DNA of 38,789 nt, taken from positions 1 to 38,789 of the forward strand of contig CAUJHQ010000128.1 in assembly GCA_963204815.1 (NCBI GenBank), given 5' to 3'. This document shows positions 8,844 to 17,170 of the stretch, piece after piece. The notes beneath the pieces are model-generated. The model was not told the DNA's origin, made no database searches, and worked only from the letters and a program-made list of their open reading frames with translations. The first letter of the stretch is position 1, and the number at the start of each line of letters is the position of its first letter. The translations under genes and the position numbers were made by a program. Source of the DNA: Pseudomonadota bacterium. GTDB lineage: Bacteria > Pseudomonadota > Gammaproteobacteria > Burkholderiales > Burkholderiaceae_C.

Positions 8844-10077
8844 GGTCTTCGACGTCGCGGTTGTCGTCGGGGTGCTGGCGCAGGCCTTCGAGCACCTCCG
8901 CGATCAGCGCGCCGATGCGGTCGAAATGCGCGCCATCGAGCCCGCGGGTGGTCGCTCCCGAGACGCCGAAGCGAAGGCCGGACATGACCTTGAGGTCGAC
9001 CGTGTCGGAGGGAATCGGGTTCATGTTGGCGATGATCCCGGCCCGCTCCAGGCTCTGGGCCGCGGGTGCGCCGGTGAGGCCCTTGGCGCGCAGGTCCACG
9101 AGCATCAGCGGCGTGTCCGTGCCACCGCCGACGAGATCGAAGCCATGCTGCCGAAGGCAACTTGCCAGCGTGCGGGCGTTCGACAGGACCGCCTGGGCGT
9201 AGCGCGCGAATTCCGGCCTCAGTGCCTCGCCGAGCGCCACGGCCTTGGCCGCGACGATCTGGAGCGACGGCGTTCCCTGCAGGCCCGGGAACACCGCGTT
9301 GTTGATCCGCTTGCGCAGCGCCTCGTCGTTCCAGAGGATGATCGCGCCGCGCGGCCCGCGCAGCGACTTGTAGGTCGTGGTCGTGACGATGTCGGCGTGG
9401 GGGAAAGGGCTCTCGTGCGCACCGCCTGCGACCAGGCCGGCGAAGTGGGCCATGTCCACCAGCAGCCTCGCGCCACCGGCGTCTGCGGCACGCCGGAAGG
9501 CCGCGAAGTCCAGCGCGCGCGGGTAGGCCGACCCGCCGGCGATCACGAGCTTCGGCTTGTGCTTGCGGGCCAGGGCGATGACCTCGTCGTAGTCGATCAA
9601 CCCGTCCTCGGCACGCACGCCGTAGCTGACGATGTTGAACCACTTGCTGCTGAAGTTCGCGCTGGCACCGTGGCTGAGGTGGCCGCCCGCGTTCAGGTTC
9701 ATCGACAGGATGGTCTCGCCGGGCTCCGCCACCGCATGCAGCACCGCATGGTTGGCCTGGCTGCCCGAATGCGATTGCACGTTCGCGAAGCGACAGCCGA
9801 AGAGCTGGCAGGCCCGTTCGATGGCCGCACTCTCGACCACGTCGACGTTCACTGCACCGGCGTGGTAACGCTTGCCGGGATAGCCCTCGACGGTCTTGTT
9901 CGTGAGGATGGATCCCTGCACGTCCCGAACGGCGCGGCTGAGGATGTTCTCCGACGCGATCAGCTCGATCACGTCGCGGGTGCGGGTCTTCTCGCGGGCG
10001 ATGGCTTGCGCGATCACCGGGTCGATCTGGTCGACCGGGGCCGTGAAGTATCCGGGCGACAGCAGTGCGGGTGGCAT
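8791..10077 (-). CDS. glyA: Serine hydroxymethyltransferase-family enzyme (divergent paralogue)
   Basis: A 428-residue fold-type I PLP enzyme, full length for SHMT. Conserved parts include ELIASENILS (38-47), EGYPGKRYH (64-72), HSGSQAN (103-109) and VDMAHFAGLVA (207-217). The PLP lysine is Lys237 in TTTTYKSLRGPRG; standard SHMTs have His immediately before this Lys, here Tyr236. The usual 'FPGGQGGP' is FPGLQGTP. These changes suggest a non-housekeeping paralogue, perhaps with another beta-hydroxy or alpha-methyl amino acid substrate. A strong AGGAG lies upstream of the ATG. It diverges from a LysR gene that probably regulates it. The gene symbol is by family only. Confidence 0.85.
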   Translation of the reverse strand: MPPALLSPGYFTAPVDQIDPVIAQAIAREKTRTRDVIELIASENILSRAVRDVQGSILTNKTVEGYPGKRYHAGAVNVDVVESAAIERACQLFGCRFANVQSHSGSQANHAVLHAVAEPGETILSMNLNAGGHLSHGASANFSSKWFNIVSYGVRAEDGLIDYDEVIALARKHKPKLVIAGGSAYPRALDFAAFRRAADAGGARLLVDMAHFAGLVAGGAHESPFPHADIVTTTTYKSLRGPRGAIILWNDEALRKRINNAVFPGLQGTPSLQIVAAKAVALGEALRPEFARYAQAVLSNARTLASCLRQHGFDLVGGGTDTPLMLVDLRAKGLTGAPAAQSLERAGIIANMNPIPSDTVDLKVMSGLRFGVSGATTRGLDGAHFDRIGALIAEVLEGLRQHPDDNRDVEDRVRAAVREIVAPFPTYG

Positions 10078-10190
10078 GTTTCGGGTCTCCTGTGGCGGTC
10101 CGGGATCGATCGTAGGTCGTCGATTGGGTTAGGACCACCGATCTTTCGTCGTGATATACGTGAGCCGTGCTTAACTGATGGACCCGCGCC
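10078..10190. promoter_or_regulatory. Divergent control region between glyA and LysR
   Basis: A 113-bp intergenic region with head-to-head genes. It should contain both promoters and the LysR binding site. It is AT-richer than its surroundings around 10120-10180. No single operator palindrome is convincing enough to call. Confidence 0.4.
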
Positions 10191-11087
10191 ATGGATCTCG
10201 TCCGGCTCAAGTCACTGCGCGAGCTTGCACGCACCGGAACGATGGCGGCCGCGGCGGAGTCGCTGCACCTCACGCCTTCGGCCATCTCGCAGCAGATCGC
10301 CCAGCTCGAGCGGGAGATGGACATCGCACTGACCGAGCGCCAGGGTCGCGGCGTGCGGCTCACGCCGGCCGGCGAGGCGCTCGCGGCGCACACCGAACGC
10401 ATCATGGTGGTGCTGGACGAGGCGCGCTCCGACGTGGCACGCCTCAAGCGCGAGGTTGCCGGCGAGCTTCGGGTCGCCGCCTTCCCGTCCGTGGCCGCGG
10501 CGGTCATGCCCGGCGTGGTCAAGGCGCTGCGCAGCGCGTTCCCCCGGCTGCAGATCGTGCTCGAAGCGATGGAGCCACTGGACGGCCTGGCGGCGCTCGG
10601 ATCGTGGCAGGCCGACGTGGCGCTCATCGACGACCTTTCCGTCGTGCCCGGACCGGGCCAGCTGCGCTACGGGATCGTTCCGTTGACCGACGACACCCTG
10701 CATGCCTTGCTTCCCGCAAGGCATGGGCTGGCCGGCAAGGCCGCGCTGTCCATCGCCGACCTGCGGGACGAGGACTGGGCCATCGACTCCGCCTCGAGCA
10801 CCTATGGCGAGTACGTCGTCGGCCTGTGTCGTCGCGCGGGCTACGAGCCGAGGGTCAATGCGCGCTGCAAGGGCTTCGAGATGGTGTCCGCGATGGTCGC
10901 CTCAGGCGCGTCGGTGTCGATCGTCCCCGGCCTGCTTCTGGCCAGGCCGGTGCCGGGCGCGAAGGCCGTGCGCCTGCGGCCGGACGTGAGGCGCAGGATC
11001 TCCGCGGCCTATCGACGTGGCGAGCAGAACCACCCGGCCGTGACCGCCTTCCTGGACCAGCTTCTCCGCGCGACGTCGAAGTTGTAG
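10191..11087 (+). CDS. LysR-family transcriptional regulator
   Basis: A 298-residue LysR protein. The helix-turn-helix occupies residues 1-60, with GTMAAAAESLHLTPSAISQQ as the recognition region. The effector-binding domain spans about 90-290. Its divergent position next to the variant glyA suggests it controls that gene, with an amino acid or related metabolite as the likely effector. It is clearly different from the phosphonate LysR at 1083-1946. It converges on the esterase gene, 16 bp away. Confidence 0.88.
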   Translation: MDLVRLKSLRELARTGTMAAAAESLHLTPSAISQQIAQLEREMDIALTERQGRGVRLTPAGEALAAHTERIMVVLDEARSDVARLKREVAGELRVAAFPSVAAAVMPGVVKALRSAFPRLQIVLEAMEPLDGLAALGSWQADVALIDDLSVVPGPGQLRYGIVPLTDDTLHALLPARHGLAGKAALSIADLRDEDWAIDSASSTYGEYVVGLCRRAGYEPRVNARCKGFEMVSAMVASGASVSIVPGLLLARPVPGAKAVRLRPDVRRRISAAYRRGEQNHPAVTAFLDQLLRATSKL

Positions 11088-11103
11088 GCGCCGCGCCGCC
11101 CGG

Positions 11104-11970
11104 CTACACGCCGAGCAGGCCCCGCGCCAGCGCGTGCAGGCGCGCGCCGGGCTCGGCCAGGTCGTGCAGCACGTTCATGTGGTGGCGGCCGGGCAGCACC
11201 TCGCACACCGGCACGACGACTTCGCCCCAGGCGGCGCGGATCAGCCGGCTCTGGCGGTGGAACTCCGCGCTCTCGGCGCCCCCCACCACCGCCAGCAGCG
11301 GGCCTCCCGGCGGCGGTGGCATGCGTGCCGGGCTGAGCGCGCGCGCCTCGGCGGCGCTGAGCTTCAGGTCCGGCGCCAGGAAAGGCGCGTGGCGCAGCGG
11401 CTCCAGGTCGAACACGCCGGAGACGGCCAGCGCCGCGTGCACCAGCGCCGGTGGCAGGTCCGGTGCCACCGCGGCCCAGCGGCAGGCCAGCATCATCGCG
11501 GCCAGGTGGCCGCCGGCCGAGTGCCCGGCCACGATCAGGCGCGCCGGGTCGCCGCCGTGAGCGGCGATGTGCCGGTGAACCCAGGCCACGGCCCGCACCA
11601 GCTGCAGCACGATGTGCCGCACGCTCACCGCCGGCGCCAGCGCGTGGTTCGGCAGCACGACGACGGCGCCCGCGTCGACGAAGGGCGCGGCCACGAACGA
11701 CTGGTCGCGCTTGTCCAGCGCGCGCCAGTAGCCGCCATGGATGTAGACCAGCACCGGCGCGCGCGTGGCCGCGTGGGCGTGCGCCGGCAGGAAGATGTCC
11801 AGCGCCTCGCCGGCGTCGGTGCCGTACGGCACGTCGAGCACGCAGCGCCGCGTGGCGCGGGTGTGCGCCGAACGCTCGGCCCAGCCCTGGCGGATGGCGG
11901 CCTGTTCGGGAATCGCGGCGCGCGCGTCGTACTGCGCGTCGTGCCACGCGGGCGAGGGGCGCCGGCTCAC
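11104..11970 (-). CDS. Alpha/beta hydrolase, esterase/arylformamidase-like
   Basis: A 288-residue alpha/beta hydrolase with the oxyanion motif HGGYWRALDK (about residues 78-87), the nucleophile elbow GHSAGG and a C-terminal His in GRHHMNVLHD. This layout matches the hormone-sensitive-lipase/kynurenine-formamidase type of esterase. The start is the GTG at 11970, which overlaps the TetR stop by four bases (GTGA), so the two are co-transcribed. Longer minus-strand readings are just the TetR gene in another frame. It probably hydrolyses an ester or formamide linked to the catabolic operon across the divergent promoter. The substrate is unknown. Confidence 0.85.
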   Translation of the reverse strand: MSRRPSPAWHDAQYDARAAIPEQAAIRQGWAERSAHTRATRRCVLDVPYGTDAGEALDIFLPAHAHAATRAPVLVYIHGGYWRALDKRDQSFVAAPFVDAGAVVVLPNHALAPAVSVRHIVLQLVRAVAWVHRHIAAHGGDPARLIVAGHSAGGHLAAMMLACRWAAVAPDLPPALVHAALAVSGVFDLEPLRHAPFLAPDLKLSAAEARALSPARMPPPPGGPLLAVVGGAESAEFHRQSRLIRAAWGEVVVPVCEVLPGRHHMNVLHDLAEPGARLHALARGLLGV

Positions 11971-12692
11971 GCCGCGGTCCTGCTGCGGCGGGCGCCCTTG
12001 TGCGCCGTCTTGCCCGGCGCCTGGCGCGCCGGTTTCGCGGCCGCGGGCGCGCGCGCCGCCTGGCCGTCGCGCAGCGCGGCGTCGATCAGCGCGTCGGCCA
12101 TCCACAGCGCGATGCGCTCGACCTCGCGGTCGGGCAGGCCCCAGATGTCCTTCAGGATGACGTAGGGCTCGATGCCGTAGACGATGGACAGCGCGTGGTG
12201 CAGCCGGTCGCGCACCGCCGGCGTGAGCTGCGGCGCCAGCGGCGCGATGGCGTGCTCGAGGATGCGCACGCGGTGGCCGCGGCGGTAGGGCTCCTCCTCC
12301 AGCAGGCCCGCGCGTTCGAGCGCCCCCTGCTCCAGCGACAGCTGTGCCGCGGCGCGCAGCTGCGGCTCGAACTCCGTGAAGCGCGGGAAGGTGCGTTCGA
12401 ACAGCTCGCGCACACGCTCGCGCCCGCCGGCGTTGTCCGAGGCGATCGTGCGCACGGGGCCCAGCGACGCATCGATCACCGCCGTGATGAGCGCGCTGCG
12501 CGTCGGGAAGTAGCGGTAGGCCGTGGCGCGCGACACCGCCGAGCGCACCGCCACCTCGGCCACCGAGGGGATGTGCCCGTCGGCCTGGATCAGCTGCATC
12601 GCCGTGTCCAGCAGCAGCTTGAAGGTCGAGGCCTTGACGCCGCGGGCGGGCGGCGGCGGGGCTTCGGTGATCTTGTGCTTCGGGCGCGCCAT
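11967..12692 (-). CDS. TetR-family transcriptional regulator
   Basis: A 241-residue repressor. An N-terminal TetR helix-turn-helix (about residues 25-75) contains VAEVAVRSAVSRATAYRYFPT. The ligand domain follows, and the C-terminus is a Lys/Arg/Ala-rich tail. It diverges from the long catabolic operon starting at 12875 and is coupled to an esterase. A perfect inverted repeat at 12773-12792, just after a promoter on the other strand, is the likely binding site. The inducer is presumably the operon's substrate or first intermediate. Confidence 0.9.
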   Translation of the reverse strand: MARPKHKITEAPPPPARGVKASTFKLLLDTAMQLIQADGHIPSVAEVAVRSAVSRATAYRYFPTRSALITAVIDASLGPVRTIASDNAGGRERVRELFERTFPRFTEFEPQLRAAAQLSLEQGALERAGLLEEEPYRRGHRVRILEHAIAPLAPQLTPAVRDRLHHALSIVYGIEPYVILKDIWGLPDREVERIALWMADALIDAALRDGQAARAPAAAKPARQAPGKTAHKGARRSRTAA

Positions 12693-12729
12693 GCGGGTAT
12701 GTCCGTATCGGTTGCGGCCAGTGTCCCGC

Positions 12730-12759
12730 TTGTGAGCCGGGTGACTGGACCTCTATGAT
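12730..12759 (+). promoter_or_regulatory. Predicted promoter of the catabolic operon
   Basis: TTGTGA (12730-12735) and TATGAT (12754-12759) are separated by 18 bp on the plus strand. Transcription would begin near 12766, immediately before the inverted repeat at 12773-12792. The match to a sigma-70 promoter is good for such GC-rich DNA. Confidence 0.5.
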
Positions 12760-12772
12760 GCACCCATCCCGA

Positions 12773-12792
12773 TTTGAGACGCCAGTCTCAAA
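12773..12792. promoter_or_regulatory. Perfect inverted repeat, likely TetR operator
   Basis: TTTGAGAC and GTCTCAAA form perfect 8-bp arms around GCCA. It lies between tetR and the first operon gene, just downstream of the predicted start of transcription, where bound repressor would block elongation or initiation. Size and symmetry suit a TetR dimer. Confidence 0.65.
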
Positions 12793-12874
12793 ACCCTCGG
12801 GTCCACGACAAGACACCACGGACGGCCGGGCGCAGCCCGCGACCGATCCGCGGGCACACCGGAGACAAGCAAGC

Positions 12875-13744
12875 ATGCGAATGGCCAGCTGGCGCTGGGG
12901 TGGTGCGGTTCACGCGGGCACGCTGTCGGCGTGCGGGCGCGAGCTCACGCCGCTGGCCGTGCCGCAGCCGGAGCGCGGCGTGCTGCGCCTGATCCAGATG
13001 CTGGCGCGCGGCGAGCCGCTGCCGCGCGAAGCCGGCCCGCGCCTGCCGCTGTCGGCGGTGGAGCTGGTCGCGCCGCTGCCGCGCCCGCTGCGCAGCTTGT
13101 TCTGCGTCGGCCGCAACTACCGCGCGCACGCGGCCGAGCTGGCGGGCACGGTGTTCCGCGAGAGCCTGCCGAAGGAAGACGCCTGGCCCATCGTCTTCAC
13201 CAAGTTCGCCGACTGCGTGGTGGGCCCGTTCGACGACGTGCGCATGCCGGCGCGCCAGGCCTCGGTGCAGATCGACTACGAAAGCGAACTGGCTGTGGTC
13301 ATCGGCCGCGGCGGCATCGACATCCCGCGCTCGCGCGCGATGGACCACGTCTGCGGCTACACGGTCGTCAACGACGTCTCGGCGCGCGACGTGCAGGTGC
13401 GCCACCAGCAGTGGGACCTGGGCAAGAGCTTCGACACCTTCTGCCCGATGGGCCCGTGGATCGTGACCGCCGACGAACTCGACGGCCGCGACACGCGCGT
13501 GCGCGGCTGGGTCAACGGCGAACTGCGCCAGGACGGCCGCACGAAGGACATGATCTTCGACATCCCCACGCTGATCGAGACCTGCTCGCGCGGCATCACG
13601 CTGCACCCGGGCGACGTGATCGCCACCGGAACGCCGGCGGGCGTGGGCATGGGCTTCACGCCGCCGCGGTGGCTGAAGGCCGGCGACGTGGTCAAGGTCG
13701 AGATCGACGGCCTCGGCGCCATCGAGAACCGCTTCGCCGCATGA
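12875..13744 (+). CDS. Fumarylacetoacetate hydrolase-family protein
   Basis: A 289-residue FAH-superfamily enzyme. The characteristic CVGRNYRAHAAE (about residues 76-87), IDYESELAVVIG (metal ligands Glu/Glu/Asp) and TGTPAGVGMG are all present. I chose ATG 12875 because GGAGA (12861-12865) precedes it and the N-terminus fits; an upstream in-frame ATG at 12755 would lie inside the promoter. Family members hydrolyse or decarboxylate beta-diketo acids, 2-oxo-hept-enedioates or acylpyruvates. It heads the operon and overlaps the next gene by ATGA. Exact substrate unknown. Confidence 0.9.
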   Translation: MRMASWRWGGAVHAGTLSACGRELTPLAVPQPERGVLRLIQMLARGEPLPREAGPRLPLSAVELVAPLPRPLRSLFCVGRNYRAHAAELAGTVFRESLPKEDAWPIVFTKFADCVVGPFDDVRMPARQASVQIDYESELAVVIGRGGIDIPRSRAMDHVCGYTVVNDVSARDVQVRHQQWDLGKSFDTFCPMGPWIVTADELDGRDTRVRGWVNGELRQDGRTKDMIFDIPTLIETCSRGITLHPGDVIATGTPAGVGMGFTPPRWLKAGDVVKVEIDGLGAIENRFAA

Positions 13745-14550
13745 GCTTCCACAGCATCGACCGCATGGCGGTGGAAGAGGAAGGCGAGGGCGACGCCGTT
13801 GTCTGCGTGCACGGGCTGGGCGGCAGTTCCAACACCTTCACGCCGCTGATGCCGGTGCTGGCGCGCCAGCGCGTGCTGCGCGTCGACCTGCCGGGCAGCG
13901 GGCGTTCGCAGCACGCCGAAGGGCCCATCTCCGTCGCGCGCCTGGCCGATGCCGTGCTGGCGGCCTGCGCGCGGCTGGGCGTGCAGCGGGCGCACTTCGT
14001 CGGCCATTCGCTGGGCACCATCGTCTGTCAGCACCTGGCGGCGAATGCGCCGGCCCTGGTGCGCAGCCTGGCGCTGTTCGGCCCGCTGATGGCGCCGCCC
14101 GACGCCGCGCGCAGCGCCATCCGCGCCCGCGCCGCCAAGGCGCGCAGCCAAGGCGCGGCCGGCATGCAGGACATCACCAGCGCGCTGCTGAACACCGCGC
14201 TGTCGGCCGACACGCGGCAGCGCCAGCCGCTGGCCGTGGCCTTCGTGCGCGAGAGCCTGATGCGCCAGGAGGGCGAGGCCTACGCGCGCCTGTGCGAAGC
14301 GCTGGCCGACGCGCAGCCGGCGCGCGTGGAAACCATCGCCTGCCCGGTGCTGCTCGTCACCGGCGACGAAGACGGCGTGGCGCCGCCGCAGGCCGTGCGC
14401 GCGCTGGCCGAGCGGCTGCACGCCGCGCGCAGCACGCGCGTGGTGGTGCTGCCGCGCAGCGGCCACTGGACCCCCGTCGAGCGCGTGGCCGAGTGCCAGG
14501 CCGAGCTGCGCGACTTCATCGCCGCGCAGCGCCAGGAGAGTTCCCGATGA
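13741..14550 (+). CDS. Alpha/beta-fold hydrolase
   Basis: A 269-residue alpha/beta hydrolase. It has the oxyanion motif HGLGGSSNTF (about residues 24-33), nucleophile Ser90 in GHSLGT, an acidic residue in GDEDGV and His in SGHWTPVE near the C-terminus. The complete triad indicates an active enzyme of the PcaD/MhpC type (enol-lactone or C-C bond hydrolase). The start is the ATG overlapping the FAH-family stop, and the amidohydrolase follows with the same overlap. An FAH-type and a C-C-hydrolase-type enzyme side by side suggest ring-cleavage or diketone chemistry. Confidence 0.88.
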   Translation: MSFHSIDRMAVEEEGEGDAVVCVHGLGGSSNTFTPLMPVLARQRVLRVDLPGSGRSQHAEGPISVARLADAVLAACARLGVQRAHFVGHSLGTIVCQHLAANAPALVRSLALFGPLMAPPDAARSAIRARAAKARSQGAAGMQDITSALLNTALSADTRQRQPLAVAFVRESLMRQEGEAYARLCEALADAQPARVETIACPVLLVTGDEDGVAPPQAVRALAERLHAARSTRVVVLPRSGHWTPVERVAECQAELRDFIAAQRQESSR

Positions 14551-15863
14551 GTGACGTGCTCTACACCAACGTGCGCATCTTCGACGGCGGCGGCGAGGCG
14601 CCCTTCACCGGCGACGTGCTGGTGCAGGGCAACAAGATCAGCCGCGTCGTCAGGACCGCCCATGGCCAGCGCACGCCGCCGGTGGCCGGCGCGACGGTGA
14701 TCGACGGCGCCGGCGCCTTCCTGATGCCCGGCATGATCGAGGCGCACACGCACTTCAGCTGGAACGACCAGCCCAGCCTGGACGCCATCCAGCGCATGCC
14801 GCCCGAGGAGCACATCCTCTGGTGCGCGGAGGTGGCCAAGCGCTACCTCGACATGGGCTGGACCAGCTGCGTCGGCGCCGCCACCGCCAAGCCGCGGCTG
14901 GACGTGGTGATCCGCAACGCCATCAACGACGGCACCATCGTCGGCCCGCGCTACCTGGCCGCCAGCCAGGAGATCACGGTGCCCGGCGGCCTGGGCGACA
15001 CCACCGCGCCGCACCTGCCGCAGCACGAATTCGCCTTCGGCGCCATCGTCAGCGGCGCCGAGGAAATGCGCCGCTGCGTGCGCATGTTCGCCAAGTACGG
15101 CGTCGACAGCATCAAGATCAACCTCTCGGGCGAGTCCATCACCGGCATGCCGTCGGAGATGAGCCAGTTCACGTCCGAGGAAATCCGCGTCTGCGTCGAA
15201 GAGGCCAAGGCTTGGGGCAAGCGCGTGTCGGCGCATGCGCGGTCCACGTGGTCGGTCAAGGAGTGCATCCGCCAGGGCATCGAGGTCATCTACCACGCCA
15301 GCTTCACCGACGAGGCAGCGCTGGACATGCTCGAGGCGAAGAAGTTCGAGCACCACGTGGCGCCCGGCCTGGCCTGGCTGATCAACACCTGCCACCACGC
15401 GTCGCAATGGGGCCTGACGCCCGAGGTGACGAAGAAGATGGGGTACCACCGCGAGCTGGACGCCGCCATCGAGAGCATGAAGGCGATGCGCAGGCGCGGC
15501 ATCCGCATCCTGCCCGGCGGCGACTACGGCTTCGCCTGGACACCGCACGGCACCAACGCGAAGGACCTGGAGTACTTCGTTAAATACGTCGGCATGAGTC
15601 CGATGGAAGCGCTGCTGTCGGCCACCGCCTGGGGCGGGCCGATGATGCGCATGGGCAAGAGCATCGGCTACATCCGCGAGGGCTGCCTGGCCGACATCCT
15701 GCTGGTCGACGGCGACCCGCTGGCCGACATCACGGTGCTGCAGGACAAGAGCCGCATCCTCAGCGTGATGAAGGACGGCGAGTTCCACCGCGCGCCGCCG
15801 GTGGGCAACGGCCGCCCGCTGCGCACCGGCGCGCCGACCACCGTCACGCGCTGGGCCGCCTGA
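14547..15863 (+). CDS. Metal-dependent amidohydrolase (first of a tandem pair)
   Basis: A 438-residue amidohydrolase-superfamily enzyme resembling imidazolonepropionase and prolidase-like members. The metal motif is His67-x-His69 in PGMIEAHTHFSW. A Lys in DSIKINLSG fits the carboxylated metal-bridging residue, later His residues lie in SAHARS and IYHASF, and the catalytic Asp is in PGGDYGF. AGGAGA (14533-14538) precedes the ATG, which overlaps the hydrolase stop. It is a close paralogue of the following gene and likely hydrolyses a cyclic amide or peptide-like bond, substrate unknown. Confidence 0.88.
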   Translation: MSDVLYTNVRIFDGGGEAPFTGDVLVQGNKISRVVRTAHGQRTPPVAGATVIDGAGAFLMPGMIEAHTHFSWNDQPSLDAIQRMPPEEHILWCAEVAKRYLDMGWTSCVGAATAKPRLDVVIRNAINDGTIVGPRYLAASQEITVPGGLGDTTAPHLPQHEFAFGAIVSGAEEMRRCVRMFAKYGVDSIKINLSGESITGMPSEMSQFTSEEIRVCVEEAKAWGKRVSAHARSTWSVKECIRQGIEVIYHASFTDEAALDMLEAKKFEHHVAPGLAWLINTCHHASQWGLTPEVTKKMGYHRELDAAIESMKAMRRRGIRILPGGDYGFAWTPHGTNAKDLEYFVKYVGMSPMEALLSATAWGGPMMRMGKSIGYIREGCLADILLVDGDPLADITVLQDKSRILSVMKDGEFHRAPPVGNGRPLRTGAPTTVTRWAA

Positions 15864-15876
15864 GGAGCACGACACC

Positions 15877-17160
15877 ATGGCCCAGACGCTGTTCACCAAC
15901 GTCCGCATCCTCGACGGCACCGGCACCCAGCCGTATGCGGGCAGCGTGCTGGTGGAAGGCAACCGCATCCGCCAGGTGGGCAGCAGCACCGCGCCCATCA
16001 CGCCCGGCGGCGCCACCGTGATCGATGGCGCCGGCGCCACGCTGATGCCGGGCATGGTGGAGGCGCACACCCATTTCAGCTGGAACGACGCGGCCACGCT
16101 GGCCGGCATCCAGACCATGCCGCTGGAAGAGCATGTGCTGTGGTGCGCGAAGGTGGCCAAGCGCTACCTCGAGGCGGGGTTCACCAGCTGCCTGGGCGCA
16201 GCCTGCGCCAAGCCGCGGCTGGACGTCGTCATCCGCAACGCCATCAACAACGGGCAGATCCCGGGCCCGCGCTACCTGGCCGCCAGCCAGGAGATCACCG
16301 TGCCCGGCGGCCTGGGCGACGAGACGCTGCCGCACCTGCCGTTCCCGGAGTTCAGCTTCGGCGTCAACGTCAACGGCGCCGAGGACATGCGCAAGGTCGT
16401 GCGCATGTTCCTGAAGTACGGCGTGGACAGCATCAAGCTGAACCTGTCGGGCGACAACTTCGTGCCCGGCGCCGACTCGCACACCACCTGGATGACCGAC
16501 GCCGAGGTCGCCGCCGCGGCCGAGGAAGTGAAGATGCGCGGCAAGCGCATCATCGTGCACGCGCGCAGCAAGGCCAGCGTGCAGCAGGCGCTGCGCCACG
16601 GCATCGACCTGATCTACCACGCCAGCTTCACCGACACCGAGACGCTGGACATGCTGGAAGCGCGCAAGGACCGCGTCTTCGTCGCCCCCGGCATCGCCAT
16701 CCTCTACGCGCTGCTCAACGAGAGCGAGCCCTTCGGCATCACGCGGGAAACCGCCATCGGCTGGGGCTACCAGGAAGAGTGGGACGCGGCGCTGGAATCG
16801 CTGTCCAAGATGCACAAGCGCGGCATCCGCGTGCTGCCCGGCGGCGACTACGGCTTCGCCTTCACGCCGCACTGCCAGAACGCGCGCGACCTGGAGTTCT
16901 TCGTCAGGTACCTGGGCATGACGCCGATGGAGGCCATCCGCTCGGCCACCGTCTACGGCGGCCAGATCATGATGCGCGGCCACGAACTGGGTGCGGTGAA
17001 GGACGGCTACCTGGCCGACCTGCTGCTCGTCGACGGCGACCCGCTCGCCAACCTGAGCATCCTGCGCGACCCCAAGCGCATCCTGGCCGTCATGAAAGAC
17101 GGCCGGTTCGCCAAGGCGCCGGCCATCGCCGCGCAGCGGGCCTGGGGGTACGCTGCATGA
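15877..17160 (+). CDS. Metal-dependent amidohydrolase (second of a tandem pair)
   Basis: A 427-residue paralogue of the preceding protein, alignable along its whole length. His64-x-His66 lies in VEAHTHFSW, and the Lys of DSIKLNLSG, the HARS and IYHASF histidines and the Asp of PGGDYGF are all retained. Shared landmarks include AASQEITVPGGLGD and KPRLDVVIRNAIN. GGAG lies upstream of the ATG. Both copies keep every metal ligand, so both may be active with different substrates, or they may form a heteromer. It is followed within 10 bp by the permease gene. Confidence 0.88.
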   Translation: MAQTLFTNVRILDGTGTQPYAGSVLVEGNRIRQVGSSTAPITPGGATVIDGAGATLMPGMVEAHTHFSWNDAATLAGIQTMPLEEHVLWCAKVAKRYLEAGFTSCLGAACAKPRLDVVIRNAINNGQIPGPRYLAASQEITVPGGLGDETLPHLPFPEFSFGVNVNGAEDMRKVVRMFLKYGVDSIKLNLSGDNFVPGADSHTTWMTDAEVAAAAEEVKMRGKRIIVHARSKASVQQALRHGIDLIYHASFTDTETLDMLEARKDRVFVAPGIAILYALLNESEPFGITRETAIGWGYQEEWDAALESLSKMHKRGIRVLPGGDYGFAFTPHCQNARDLEFFVRYLGMTPMEAIRSATVYGGQIMMRGHELGAVKDGYLADLLLVDGDPLANLSILRDPKRILAVMKDGRFAKAPAIAAQRAWGYAA

Positions 17161-17170
17161 GGGGCGCGCG

